Shown: one piece after another, positions 1-5,704 of the stretch
How the letters are laid out: the number at the start of each line of letters is the position of its first letter
Position numbering within the stretch: the stretch's first letter is position 1
Assembly (NCBI GenBank): GCA_029881015.1
Contig: JAOUNK010000226.1
Location: forward strand, 1 to 5,704
DNA: 5,704 bases
DNA from: Gammaproteobacteria bacterium
GTDB lineage: Bacteria > Pseudomonadota > Gammaproteobacteria > Steroidobacterales > Woeseiaceae
Direction of reading: 5' to 3'
Made by a program: the position numbers and the translations under genes
Notes under the pieces: model-generated
What the model was told of the DNA's origin: nothing
Seen by the model: the letters and a program-made list of their open reading frames with translations, nothing else
Databases searched by the model: none

Positions 1-1247
1 GCTGCTCGCGCAACGCTGCGCCGGACGCCTCGATGTGGGCCATGAATATTGGTGGCGGCGCTTATTCAGCAGTCGACGGCGTCAACTACGAAGCCGACAC
101 CGGGGACGCAAGCGGCACCGTTGCCACGCTTGAGGAGATCAAGGGATCCCAGGATGGGTTCCTCTACCAGACCTACCGTCACGGCGACGTCTCGATCGCA
201 AAATCCATGCCGAACGGCATGTACGACGTGACGCTGCACTTCGCGGAACCCGACGACGTAAGTGGCGGGACGCGCGTATTCGATGCGATCGTCGAGGGCA
301 ATGTCGTCATTGACGATCTCGACGTAATGTCATGGCGAGATGGGAAAACCCGGTCTGCGCTTTCAGTAACCGTGCCGGACGTGGTTCTCGGGGACGGCGA
401 GCTCAATATCGAGTTTGCAGCGACCGCAACACAGCCGGTGCTGAGTGCGGTGCTTGTCAGGCCGGCGATACAACAAGAGCGTGACTTGACGCTGGTCTGG
501 AGCGATGAGTTCGACACGTTCGACACGTCGCTTTGGAATATTGACCGCTGGCCGGCTCGCGTCGTCAACGACGAGGATCAGGCCTACACGGACAACCCCA
601 GGAATTTGCGGGTCGAGAACGGCCACCTGGTCATTGAGGCGCACAAGGAATCACTGGGCAACGCCGAGTACACGTCTGCGCGCATTCACTCTCGAGGCAA
701 GGGCGACATCTTGTACGGGCGCGTCGAAGTTCGCGCCAGGCTGCCGCGCGGCATGGGCACCTGGCCGGCGATCTGGATGCTGCCAAGCGACCCGTTTCGT
801 TACGCCACTCGATGTGCGGACGGCGACAAGTGGCAGGGCAGCGCCGACTGCGACGCCTGGCCTAACTCGGGCGAGATAGACATCATGGAACACGTCGGGT
901 ACCAGATGGGCCACGTGCACGGCACCGTGCATAACGAGGCCTATTACTGGGCCAAATGGGAGCAACGCAAAGGCCGCGTACTGCTCGATAATGTCGACGC
1001 AGGGTTCCACGTCTATGCGCTCGAATGGTCCGAGGACCGGATCGACGTCTTCGTCGATGACACCCTGTACTTCACGTACGTGAATGAAGGGAATGGCTGG
1101 CGCTCCTGGCCCTACGACCACCCGTTCCACCTTATTCTGAACGTCGCTGTGGGCGGTATGTGGGGCAGGGCCGGCGGCGGCATCGATGACAGCGTTTTCC
1201 CGCAGCGCATGCTGGTCGACTATGTACGCGTGTACCAGTTCGAGTAG
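1..1247 (+). CDS. GH16 endo-glucanase with N-terminal malectin-like (CBM57) domain, 5'-truncated by window edge
   Basis: Likely an endo-acting beta-glucanase (laminarinase-like) that hydrolyses internal beta-glucan linkages outside the cytoplasm. Numbering from the ATG at 33, residues ~4-146 resemble malectin/CBM57 (MNIGGG start, YQTYRHG, YDVTLHFAEP, TRVFDAIVEG), a sugar-binding fold. Residues ~152-404 form a full-length GH16 domain: VWSDEFD start, GTWPAIWMLP, catalytic EIDIME with E281 (nucleophile), D283 and E286 (acid/base), and the VDYVRVYQ end. The ATG at 33 is probably not the start: it lacks a Shine-Dalgarno sequence, lies at the edge of the malectin fold, and the frame is open to the window edge. 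The first complete codon (3-5) is Cys followed by SRNAAPDAS, fitting the first residue of a mature lipoprotein. An apparently long loop with C261 and C273 precedes the catalytic motif. GH16 membership is secure. The exact substrate is not: beta-1,3-glucan is the default guess, but GH16 also includes agarases, porphyranases and carrageenases. Confidence 0.93.
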   Translation, partial: CSRNAAPDASMWAMNIGGGAYSAVDGVNYEADTGDASGTVATLEEIKGSQDGFLYQTYRHGDVSIAKSMPNGMYDVTLHFAEPDDVSGGTRVFDAIVEGNVVIDDLDVMSWRDGKTRSALSVTVPDVVLGDGELNIEFAATATQPVLSAVLVRPAIQQERDLTLVWSDEFDTFDTSLWNIDRWPARVVNDEDQAYTDNPRNLRVENGHLVIEAHKESLGNAEYTSARIHSRGKGDILYGRVEVRARLPRGMGTWPAIWMLPSDPFRYATRCADGDKWQGSADCDAWPNSGEIDIMEHVGYQMGHVHGTVHNEAYYWAKWEQRKGRVLLDNVDAGFHVYALEWSEDRIDVFVDDTLYFTYVNEGNGWRSWPYDHPFHLILNVAVGGMWGRAGGGIDDSVFPQRMLVDYVRVYQFE

Positions 1248-1283
1248 TGCGCCCTGCGCCCCCTGAATGGGCCGCAAATGAGG

Positions 1284-1312
1284 TTGACAGCGCTGTCAGC
1301 ATTAAGTATATC
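1284..1312 (+). promoter_or_regulatory. Sigma-70-type promoter for the receptor gene
   Basis: A perfect -35 hexamer TTGACA (1284-1289) is followed by a 17-bp spacer and a -10-like TATATC (1307-1312, TATA plus two mismatches to TATAAT). This predicts transcription starting near 1318-1320 and a 5' UTR of about 125 nt before the receptor ATG. It begins 36 bp after the GH16 stop codon, so the receptor can be expressed independently of the upstream gene. The -35 box overlaps a LacI-type palindrome, which supports a regulated promoter. It is a prediction from hexamer match and spacing only. Confidence 0.6.
1285..1298. promoter_or_regulatory. LacI/GalR-family operator O1, overlapping the -35 box
   Basis: TGACAGCGCTGTCA is a perfect 14-bp palindrome centred on CG (1291-1292). 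It fits the general LacI-family operator pattern TGNNANCGNTNNCA at every defined position. It shares five of the six bases of the -35 hexamer, so a bound repressor would block RNA polymerase. LacI-family regulators commonly control carbohydrate-uptake receptors in proteobacteria, which agrees with the neighbouring GH16 and TonB-dependent receptor. The regulator gene is not in the window, so its identity and effector sugar are unknown. Confidence 0.75.
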
Positions 1313-1320
1313 TACGTACC

Positions 1321-1334
1321 AGGCAGCGTTGTCA
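1321..1334. promoter_or_regulatory. Second LacI-type operator O2 near the transcription start
   Basis: AGGCAGCGTTGTCA matches the LacI-family pattern TGNNANCGNTNNCA except at its first base. Its right half, CGTTGTCA, is nearly the same as the right half of O1, CGCTGTCA. The central CG (1327-1328) is 36 bp from that of O1. The site falls just downstream of the predicted transcription start, where repressor would block initiation or clearance. Being imperfect, it is probably the weaker site. Confidence 0.55.
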
Positions 1335-1389
1335 ATTATTCCATTGGCGTCGGGTGCGCTGCAAAAAATCACTGGAACCAGAACATAAA

Positions 1390-1413
1390 ACCTGACAAAT
1401 CAATTTGTTAGGT
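1390..1413 (+). repeat. Near-perfect inverted repeat in the receptor 5' UTR
   Basis: Arms ACCTGACAAAT (1390-1400) and ATTTGTTAGGT (1403-1413) are complementary at 10 of 11 positions in DNA, separated by CA. The single mismatch (1394 against 1409) becomes a G-U wobble in RNA, so the transcript could form a stem of about ten pairs once the innermost pair opens to make a loop. It ends 17 nt before the Shine-Dalgarno sequence. It could be a translation-control or mRNA-stability hairpin, or the DNA site of a second dimeric regulator. There is no U-tract after it, so it is not a standard terminator. Confidence 0.5.
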
Positions 1414-1430
1414 CTGAACAGGCAAGCTGC

Positions 1431-1436
1431 AGGGGG
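1431..1436 (+). promoter_or_regulatory. Ribosome-binding site of the receptor gene
   Basis: AGGGGG lies 7 nt before the ATG at 1444. This fixes the start there rather than at the in-frame TTG at 1405, which would add 13 residues ahead of an otherwise normal signal peptide and whose codon lies inside the inverted repeat. The downstream lipoprotein gene uses the same AGGGGG core. Confidence 0.8.
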
Positions 1437-1443
1437 CTCGAGC

Positions 1444-4400
1444 ATGCAAAGATATAGATTCCGTAAGACACCTTTGGCCACAGGCGTCGCTGTCGCGCTG
1501 GGCGCAGCTCTCGCGACGCCAGCGGTGTCTTTTGCGCAAGATGACGAGGAAGTCATCGAGGAAATCGTTACTACCGGTATCCGCGGCAGCTTGATGCGCT
1601 CCATGGACATTAAACGCTCCGCAAATGGCGTTGTGGACGCAATTTCTGCGGAAGACATTGGCAAGTTCCCGGATCAGAACCTGGCGGAGTCCCTGCAACG
1701 AATAACCGGCGTGTCCATCGACCGCCAGCGCGGTGAAGGCAGCCAGGTGACGGTGCGTGGATTTGGTCCGGAATACAACCTGGTGACTATCAACGGCCGC
1801 CAGATGCCGACTCATAGCGGCACCAGCCGCTCTTTCGACTTCGCTGACCTGGCTTCAGAAGGCGTAGCGGGCGTCCAGGTTTACAAGACGGGTCGCGCCG
1901 ACGTGCCCTCAGGTGGTGTTGGTTCCACGATCAATATCACGACGCCTGAGCCGCTCAAAGGTGAGCCGACGGCAAGCCTTGCGGCCAAGTCTGTATTCGA
2001 CAGGTCGACCCGTACTGGCGACGACATCACGCCGGAATTCTCGGGCATTTACCTCGGCCGCTTCATGGATGACACGGTCGGTATCGCCGTTACGGCGAGC
2101 CACCAGGTCAGGAATAACGGTGTGAACACGGCAAGCACGGGCGGCTGGTACACCCGTCCCGGTGATGATGTGATCGGTTTCACTGAAGACGAGGATGGAA
2201 ATCTAGTCCCCACCGTGAGCCGCGTAGTCGTAAACGACGAGAACCAGGTAAACCGGCCACAGACAGCGGACGAGAACTATTCCATCCCGCAGTCGATGGC
2301 ATACAACATCTCGGAATATGAGACTGAAAGGACCAATGCCCAGGTTGTGCTGCAGTGGGCGCCGACCGAGAACGTTACGACAACGGTGGACTACATCCGG
2401 TCTGAATTCGAGTTGGACCGACGCTACAACGATCTCTCTGCCTGGTTCTCCAATACGGGGGCTCTTTCTCAATCCAGTTCATGGACGGACGGCCCTATTG
2501 CCAGCCCCATCTACTACACAGAGCAGGTTGACAATGCGGACTTCGCCATGGGTACCGGTGAGGAAGGCTCGAAAAACCTGAACGAGTCCATCGGCTTGAA
2601 TGTCGAGTGGTGGCTTAACGACCGGCTCAGCCTCGAGTTCGACTACCACGATTCCTCGGCTGAAAGAGGGCCCAACAGCCCGAACGGCACCAACGCGCTC
2701 CTCACCATAGCCAGCTTCAACAAGGTCGGTCAGACTATTCTGACCGGCTACGAGATGCCGATCATGATCCTGGACCTGAACTCCGGAGATCCAGCGGAAG
2801 CGAATCGTCCTCTATACAGAAACGACATGCGGATCACGGGTAGCGTGTTCAACAATGAAATCTCCGTGATGGACCTGGAACAGGCCAAGATCGCCGGAAG
2901 TTTTGACTTCTTCGAAAGCTCCAGTATCGATTTTGGCGTGCAGAGGACGGAGGTCAGTAATCGTTCGGCGTCGAGCAATATCCAGCTGGACAACTGGGGC
3001 GGCATAACCGATCCGGGTTTCATCTCGGATATCCTCGTCCGTTCGAGCATCGCGGGACAGTTCGACGAGCTGTCCGGTCATGATCATCCCGATTTGCAGA
3101 CGGAGTACTTCACCGCCAGCCTTGCCGATCTCCAGGCCAGGGCAGAGGCAGCTTATGCCGCCAGCGGTCGCGAATATGCCGAGGTGGGGGACTGCGGTAC
3201 CGGCTATTGCGCGTCTACGGACTGGACGAGTGACCTTCGCACCACCGAGGAAACTACTGCCGTTTATCTCCAGTACAACTGGACCGGGGACCTCTTCGAC
3301 GTACCTGCCAATCTGCATGTGGGCCTGCGCTACGAGGAAACGGATGTAACGTCCGCTGCAAGGGATGTTGTCTGGGCAGGGTCCTCGTGGGTAGGGAGCC
3401 CGCTCGTGGGTGACGAGCTGAACATTGAACAAGCCAGGGATGCCAACGGTAATATCATCCAGAGCTTCGAAGATTTTTTCGGCAACTATGACGTCACGCT
3501 GCCCAGTTTCGATTTCGATATCGAGCCCTGGGAGAATATAGTGTTGCGCGCGTCGGTCAGCGAGACCATTACCCGTCCAAGTTACAATGACATCAAGGGC
3601 GGCTTGTCGCCGGACAGCACGCAGTACCGCTGGGATACGAGGCCGCAGGCGTCTTCGGGTAACCCTGGCCTGGTTCCCATTCAATCGTTCAACATCGATC
3701 TGTCGTTTGAGTGGTACTACAAGGACGGCAGCTATTTCTCCGTGGGTTATTTCGAGAAGGACGTTGACAATTTTATCGGTACCGGCCGAACGGCAGATGA
3801 CGTGTTCGAGATTCCCAACATCATCGGCGGCGCGCTCTGGAACAGGGCGATCGCAGAAGGTGGTTTTGATCCCGAAACGCAGGGCAGAGCTATCGGAAAC
3901 TATATTCTGGAGAATTACCAGGATGATCCGGCGGTGGACGGCGATACTATTTCCAGCGCATCGGGCGATCCATTCGTCATCTTTGATATAACCAGACCCG
4001 TAAACCAGAAAACGGCAAAGGTAGACGGCGTTGAGGTTAACCTTCAGCACAATATTGGCGATACCCCATTCGGTTTTGTCGTCAACGCAACGTTTGCTGA
4101 AGCCGACATCGCTTATGACCTCCTCAACTCCCTGGAAGGCCAGTTCGTTCTCAATGGATTGAGTGATTCGGCCAACCTGATCGCTTACTACGACACAGAA
4201 GACCTGCAGGTTCGTCTTGCCTACAACTGGCGCGACGACTTCCTTGCAGGAGCTGGTCAGGGCCAGGGCACGCTGACCAATCCCACCTTTGTAAAAGAGT
4301 ACGGGCAGTGGGACCTGAATGTTACTTATTACTTCAAGGATAACCTGACGTTTTATTTCTCGGGGTTGAATCTCACTAACGAAACACGCCATGTCTATGG

Positions 4401-4482
4401 CCTGTCGGAAAGGCAGGTCTTGCAGGCGGTGCAGGGTGGTCCTCGATACGACTTTGGGGTTCGGTATAACTTCGACTATTGA
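1444..4482 (+). CDS. TonB-dependent receptor, Xanthomonas/Caulobacter carbohydrate-uptake type
   Basis: Outer-membrane, TonB-energised channel, probably importing oligosaccharides released by the neighbouring GH16 enzyme. The product is 1012 residues, normal for this large-receptor family. Residues 1-31 form a signal peptide (RYRFRK n-region, Ala/Val/Leu core, SFA before Q32). A TonB-box-like EIVTTG follows at 40-45. The plug spans ~50-168 with family hallmarks: AEDIGKFPDQNLAESLQRITGV (70-90, in two overlapping parts), VTVRGFGPEYNLVTINGR (102-119) and VYKTGRADVPSGGVGSTINI (146-165). The rest is a 22-strand-type beta-barrel with Asp/Asn/Ser-rich loops, ending in aromatic RYNFDY as needed for barrel assembly. 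The only two cysteines, C584 and C589, lie in a probable outer loop. It has its own promoter with two LacI-type operators, and a lipoprotein gene follows after 65 bp. Family assignment is secure; the glycan substrate is inferred only from neighbours. No SusD homologue lies between the genes, unlike Bacteroidota loci. Confidence 0.96.
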   Translation: MQRYRFRKTPLATGVAVALGAALATPAVSFAQDDEEVIEEIVTTGIRGSLMRSMDIKRSANGVVDAISAEDIGKFPDQNLAESLQRITGVSIDRQRGEGSQVTVRGFGPEYNLVTINGRQMPTHSGTSRSFDFADLASEGVAGVQVYKTGRADVPSGGVGSTINITTPEPLKGEPTASLAAKSVFDRSTRTGDDITPEFSGIYLGRFMDDTVGIAVTASHQVRNNGVNTASTGGWYTRPGDDVIGFTEDEDGNLVPTVSRVVVNDENQVNRPQTADENYSIPQSMAYNISEYETERTNAQVVLQWAPTENVTTTVDYIRSEFELDRRYNDLSAWFSNTGALSQSSSWTDGPIASPIYYTEQVDNADFAMGTGEEGSKNLNESIGLNVEWWLNDRLSLEFDYHDSSAERGPNSPNGTNALLTIASFNKVGQTILTGYEMPIMILDLNSGDPAEANRPLYRNDMRITGSVFNNEISVMDLEQAKIAGSFDFFESSSIDFGVQRTEVSNRSASSNIQLDNWGGITDPGFISDILVRSSIAGQFDELSGHDHPDLQTEYFTASLADLQARAEAAYAASGREYAEVGDCGTGYCASTDWTSDLRTTEETTAVYLQYNWTGDLFDVPANLHVGLRYEETDVTSAARDVVWAGSSWVGSPLVGDELNIEQARDANGNIIQSFEDFFGNYDVTLPSFDFDIEPWENIVLRASVSETITRPSYNDIKGGLSPDSTQYRWDTRPQASSGNPGLVPIQSFNIDLSFEWYYKDGSYFSVGYFEKDVDNFIGTGRTADDVFEIPNIIGGALWNRAIAEGGFDPETQGRAIGNYILENYQDDPAVDGDTISSASGDPFVIFDITRPVNQKTAKVDGVEVNLQHNIGDTPFGFVVNATFAEADIAYDLLNSLEGQFVLNGLSDSANLIAYYDTEDLQVRLAYNWRDDFLAGAGQGQGTLTNPTFVKEYGQWDLNVTYYFKDNLTFYFSGLNLTNETRHVYGLSERQVLQAVQGGPRYDFGVRYNFDY

Positions 4483-4537
4483 TGATCGAGTCGAGTATTG
4501 ATCTTCACCTTAGGCAGGTACCAAGAGATTTATTATT

Positions 4538-4543
4538 AGGGGG
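4538..4543 (+). promoter_or_regulatory. Ribosome-binding site of the lipoprotein gene
   Basis: AGGGGG sits 4 nt before the ATG at 4548, a slightly tight spacing. It supports this start over the in-frame ATGs at 4623 and 4632, which would remove the positively charged part of the signal peptide. In the 65-bp spacer (4483-4547) I see no convincing terminator hairpin or -35/-10 pair, so co-transcription with the receptor is likely. Confidence 0.7.
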
Positions 4544-4547
4544 CGTA

Positions 4548-5704
4548 ATGCAACGGCAATTCTTTAACTCAGACCTCGGGCCACTTGACAAGTTTGCCGG
4601 TCGCTTAGGGGCAATACTGGCCATGACAGGCATGCTTCTGCTATCCGCGTGTGGCGACGCCGGCGGCCCTGTCACGGATGTCGACCAGACTGAGGCCGGC
4701 CCGGACGGCGTCGTACCTACGCTGACAACCGTCACCATACAGCCCGATGGTTTCGTGGCACAGGGTCAGAACGTCAGGATCGACATTGTCGCTACCGAAG
4801 CGCTCATGAAGCCGACCGTCTACATCCACGGCGCGGAGGCCGAGGTGACGGGCAGCATACGGGAATGGCGTGCTGTGCGCGAAATGACCGCGGCTGACAT
4901 GCCCGGTGAGATCACGTTCTCAGTCATATTCCAGGACATCAGTGGTGAAGTGGGACAGACCGTGCTTGCCACCACTAACGGCAGTGCCGCCGAGTATTGC
5001 GGCGAAGTCTGTCCGGAAGACGAACTCGGTCCGCTGGAAGGCAACTGGAAGCTCGATTTCGCGGGAGTCGGTCCGAGCGAAGGGGACACTCAGTGGTTCG
5101 AAATTTCCGACACGGGTCCTGACGGGCCACGCGCCTGCTGGTTTGACGATCTTTACGAATTCGGTGCCGACGGTTCCTTCAGGAATGTACAGGGCGACGA
5201 GACCTGGCTGGAGGCCTGGCAGGGTGGTGCTGTCGCGGACGCTTGTGGTGCGCCGGCTGCGCCTCACGATGGCAGCAATAGCGCCATCTTCGATTACGAC
5301 GAAGCCGCGCAAACCCTGAAGCTGACAGGACTGGGAGCCTTCATCGGCCTGGCCAAGGTCGTGAACGGCGGGGAACTCAATGACCCGGCGCTTGCGCCGG
5401 AGTCTGTCACTTATAATGTGGTCGAGTTGCTTGGTAATAGCCTGACTGTCCGGGTTGACGTCGGCGGCGGCTGGTGGGAATTCCGGCTGACGCGCATTTC
5501 GAACTTACCCGTCGTCGGCAACTGGAAGCTCGCTTTCGCGGGAGTTGGCCCGGCGGAAGGGGACACCCAATGGTTCGAAATTTCCGACACGGGTCCCGAC
5601 GGGCCACGCGCCTGCTGGTTCGACGATGTCTACCACATTGGCGGTGACGGCTCGTTCCGGCTCTATCAGGAAGGTGCAACCTGGCTGGAGGCCTGGCAGG
5701 GTGG
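4548..5704 (+). CDS. Surface-type lipoprotein with Ig-like domain and tandem ~159-residue modules, 3'-truncated by window edge
   Basis: The reading frame stays open for 385 codons to the window edge, so the C-terminus is unknown. A lipoprotein signal ends in lipobox LSAC with C35 as the lipidated residue; the n-region before the hydrophobic stretch is unusually long (about 19 residues, including K15 and R19). Residues ~56-145 resemble a bacterial Ig-like domain (TVTIQPDGFVAQGQNVRIDI, then REMTAADMPGEITFSVIFQD). After a linker with C151 and C155 (CGEVC), module 1 (~165-323) carries GNWKL, GDTQWFEIS, RACWFDD (C197), ETWLEAWQGG, C233, APHDGS, KVVNGGEL and WWEFRLTRIS. Module 2 starts at residue 324 and repeats the same order up to the edge. 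From memory, similar modules occur beside or within GH16-type enzymes of marine bacteria; I cannot verify this here. Likely roles are glycan binding at the cell surface, or a non-catalytic region of a multidomain enzyme whose catalytic domain lies beyond the edge. No catalytic motif is visible. Co-transcription with the receptor suggests a shared substrate. Confidence 0.85.
   Translation, partial: MQRQFFNSDLGPLDKFAGRLGAILAMTGMLLLSACGDAGGPVTDVDQTEAGPDGVVPTLTTVTIQPDGFVAQGQNVRIDIVATEALMKPTVYIHGAEAEVTGSIREWRAVREMTAADMPGEITFSVIFQDISGEVGQTVLATTNGSAAEYCGEVCPEDELGPLEGNWKLDFAGVGPSEGDTQWFEISDTGPDGPRACWFDDLYEFGADGSFRNVQGDETWLEAWQGGAVADACGAPAAPHDGSNSAIFDYDEAAQTLKLTGLGAFIGLAKVVNGGELNDPALAPESVTYNVVELLGNSLTVRVDVGGGWWEFRLTRISNLPVVGNWKLAFAGVGPAEGDTQWFEISDTGPDGPRACWFDDVYHIGGDGSFRLYQEGATWLEAWQG
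5040..5227 (+). repeat. Tandem module copy 1 (portion matched by copy 2)
   Basis: This segment, codons 165-227 of the lipoprotein, is the first copy of an in-frame direct repeat with a period of 477 nt (159 codons). Aligned by hand without gaps to 5517-5704, it matches at 154 of 188 bases and 52 of 63 residues. The full module continues to about 5516, but the matching part of copy 2 lies beyond the window. Confidence 0.9.
5517..5704 (+). repeat. Tandem module copy 2 (truncated by window edge)
   Basis: Second copy of the 477-nt-period repeat, starting at codon 324 and cut by the window edge. Its first 111 nt match copy 1 at 101 positions, the next 51 nt at only 27, and the last 26 nt are identical. 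Further copies may follow outside the window. Confidence 0.9.

Noticed and set aside
510..527. Tandem 9-bp repeat TTCGACACG x2.
   Set aside because: It encodes FDTFDT at the start of the GH16 domain and is in frame; this is ordinary coding redundancy with no sign of a larger repeat.
1255..1276. Possible terminator after GH16: TGCGCCC paired with GGGCCGCA through a one-base bulge, 7-nt loop.
   Set aside because: The stem is imperfect and followed by AAATGAGG rather than a T-tract, so intrinsic termination is not supported.
651..1277. A 208-codon minus-strand open frame overlapping the GH16 catalytic domain.
   Set aside because: The plus strand encodes conserved GH16 motifs across this region, including the EIDIME active site; the antisense product has no recognisable features.
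1405..1443. Upstream in-frame TTG start that would add 13 residues to the receptor.
   Set aside because: The ATG at 1444 has a well-spaced AGGGGG and begins directly with a standard signal peptide; the TTG lies inside the inverted repeat and has no Shine-Dalgarno sequence before it.
2812..4392. A 526-codon open frame on the minus strand, antisense to the receptor gene.
   Set aside because: It lies wholly inside a clear receptor gene with family motifs on the + strand. Its translation shows no recognisable domain or signal. Long antisense frames are a usual by-product of GC-rich codon use.
4906..5319. Overlapping open frames on both strands in the lipoprotein region (plus-strand 137 codons; minus-strand 89 to 130 codons).
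   Set aside because: They are out of frame with, or antisense to, the lipoprotein reading frame, which is open from 4548 to the edge and has a signal peptide, a ribosome-binding site and repeated modules.
1..5704. Searched for tRNA/rRNA genes, CRISPR arrays, insertion sequences, phage genes and defence systems.
   Set aside because: Nearly all of the sequence is explained by three genes and one regulatory region; I saw no short spaced repeats, transposase motifs or cloverleaf-like segments.

Overview
The window looks like part of a glycan-utilisation locus in a Gram-negative, moderately GC-rich proteobacterium, most likely a marine-type gammaproteobacterium. The evidence is a TonB-dependent receptor of the large Xanthomonas/Caulobacter carbohydrate-uptake type, no SusD-like gene in view, Shine-Dalgarno-led starts, and two proteins with carbohydrate-related domains on the same strand. 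The taxonomic placement is inference.

Layout, all on the + strand: (1) 1-1247 is the 3' part of a malectin-like (CBM57) plus GH16 endo-glucanase, cut by the left edge; its first complete codon is a Cys that may be the lipidated residue of a lipoprotein. (2) 1248-1443 is a compact regulatory region. It holds a promoter with a perfect TTGACA -35 box, a perfect 14-bp LacI/GalR-type palindrome overlapping that box, a second near-match 36 bp downstream at the expected transcription start, then a 5' UTR with a strong inverted repeat and an AGGGGG ribosome-binding site. (3) 1444-4482 is a complete 1012-residue TonB-dependent receptor. (4) 4483-4547 is a short spacer with no clear terminator or promoter. 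(5) 4548-5704 is a lipoprotein gene still open at the right edge. It encodes an LSAC lipobox, a bacterial Ig-like domain and at least two copies of a roughly 159-residue Trp/Cys-containing module.

Working model (inference): the GH16 enzyme cuts a beta-glucan, probably laminarin-like, at the cell surface or in the periplasm; the receptor imports the oligosaccharides across the outer membrane; and the repeat lipoprotein binds or processes the glycan at the surface. The receptor and lipoprotein genes are probably one transcription unit controlled by a LacI-family sugar-responsive repressor encoded outside the window. The least familiar parts are the tandem-repeat lipoprotein and the paired operator architecture.
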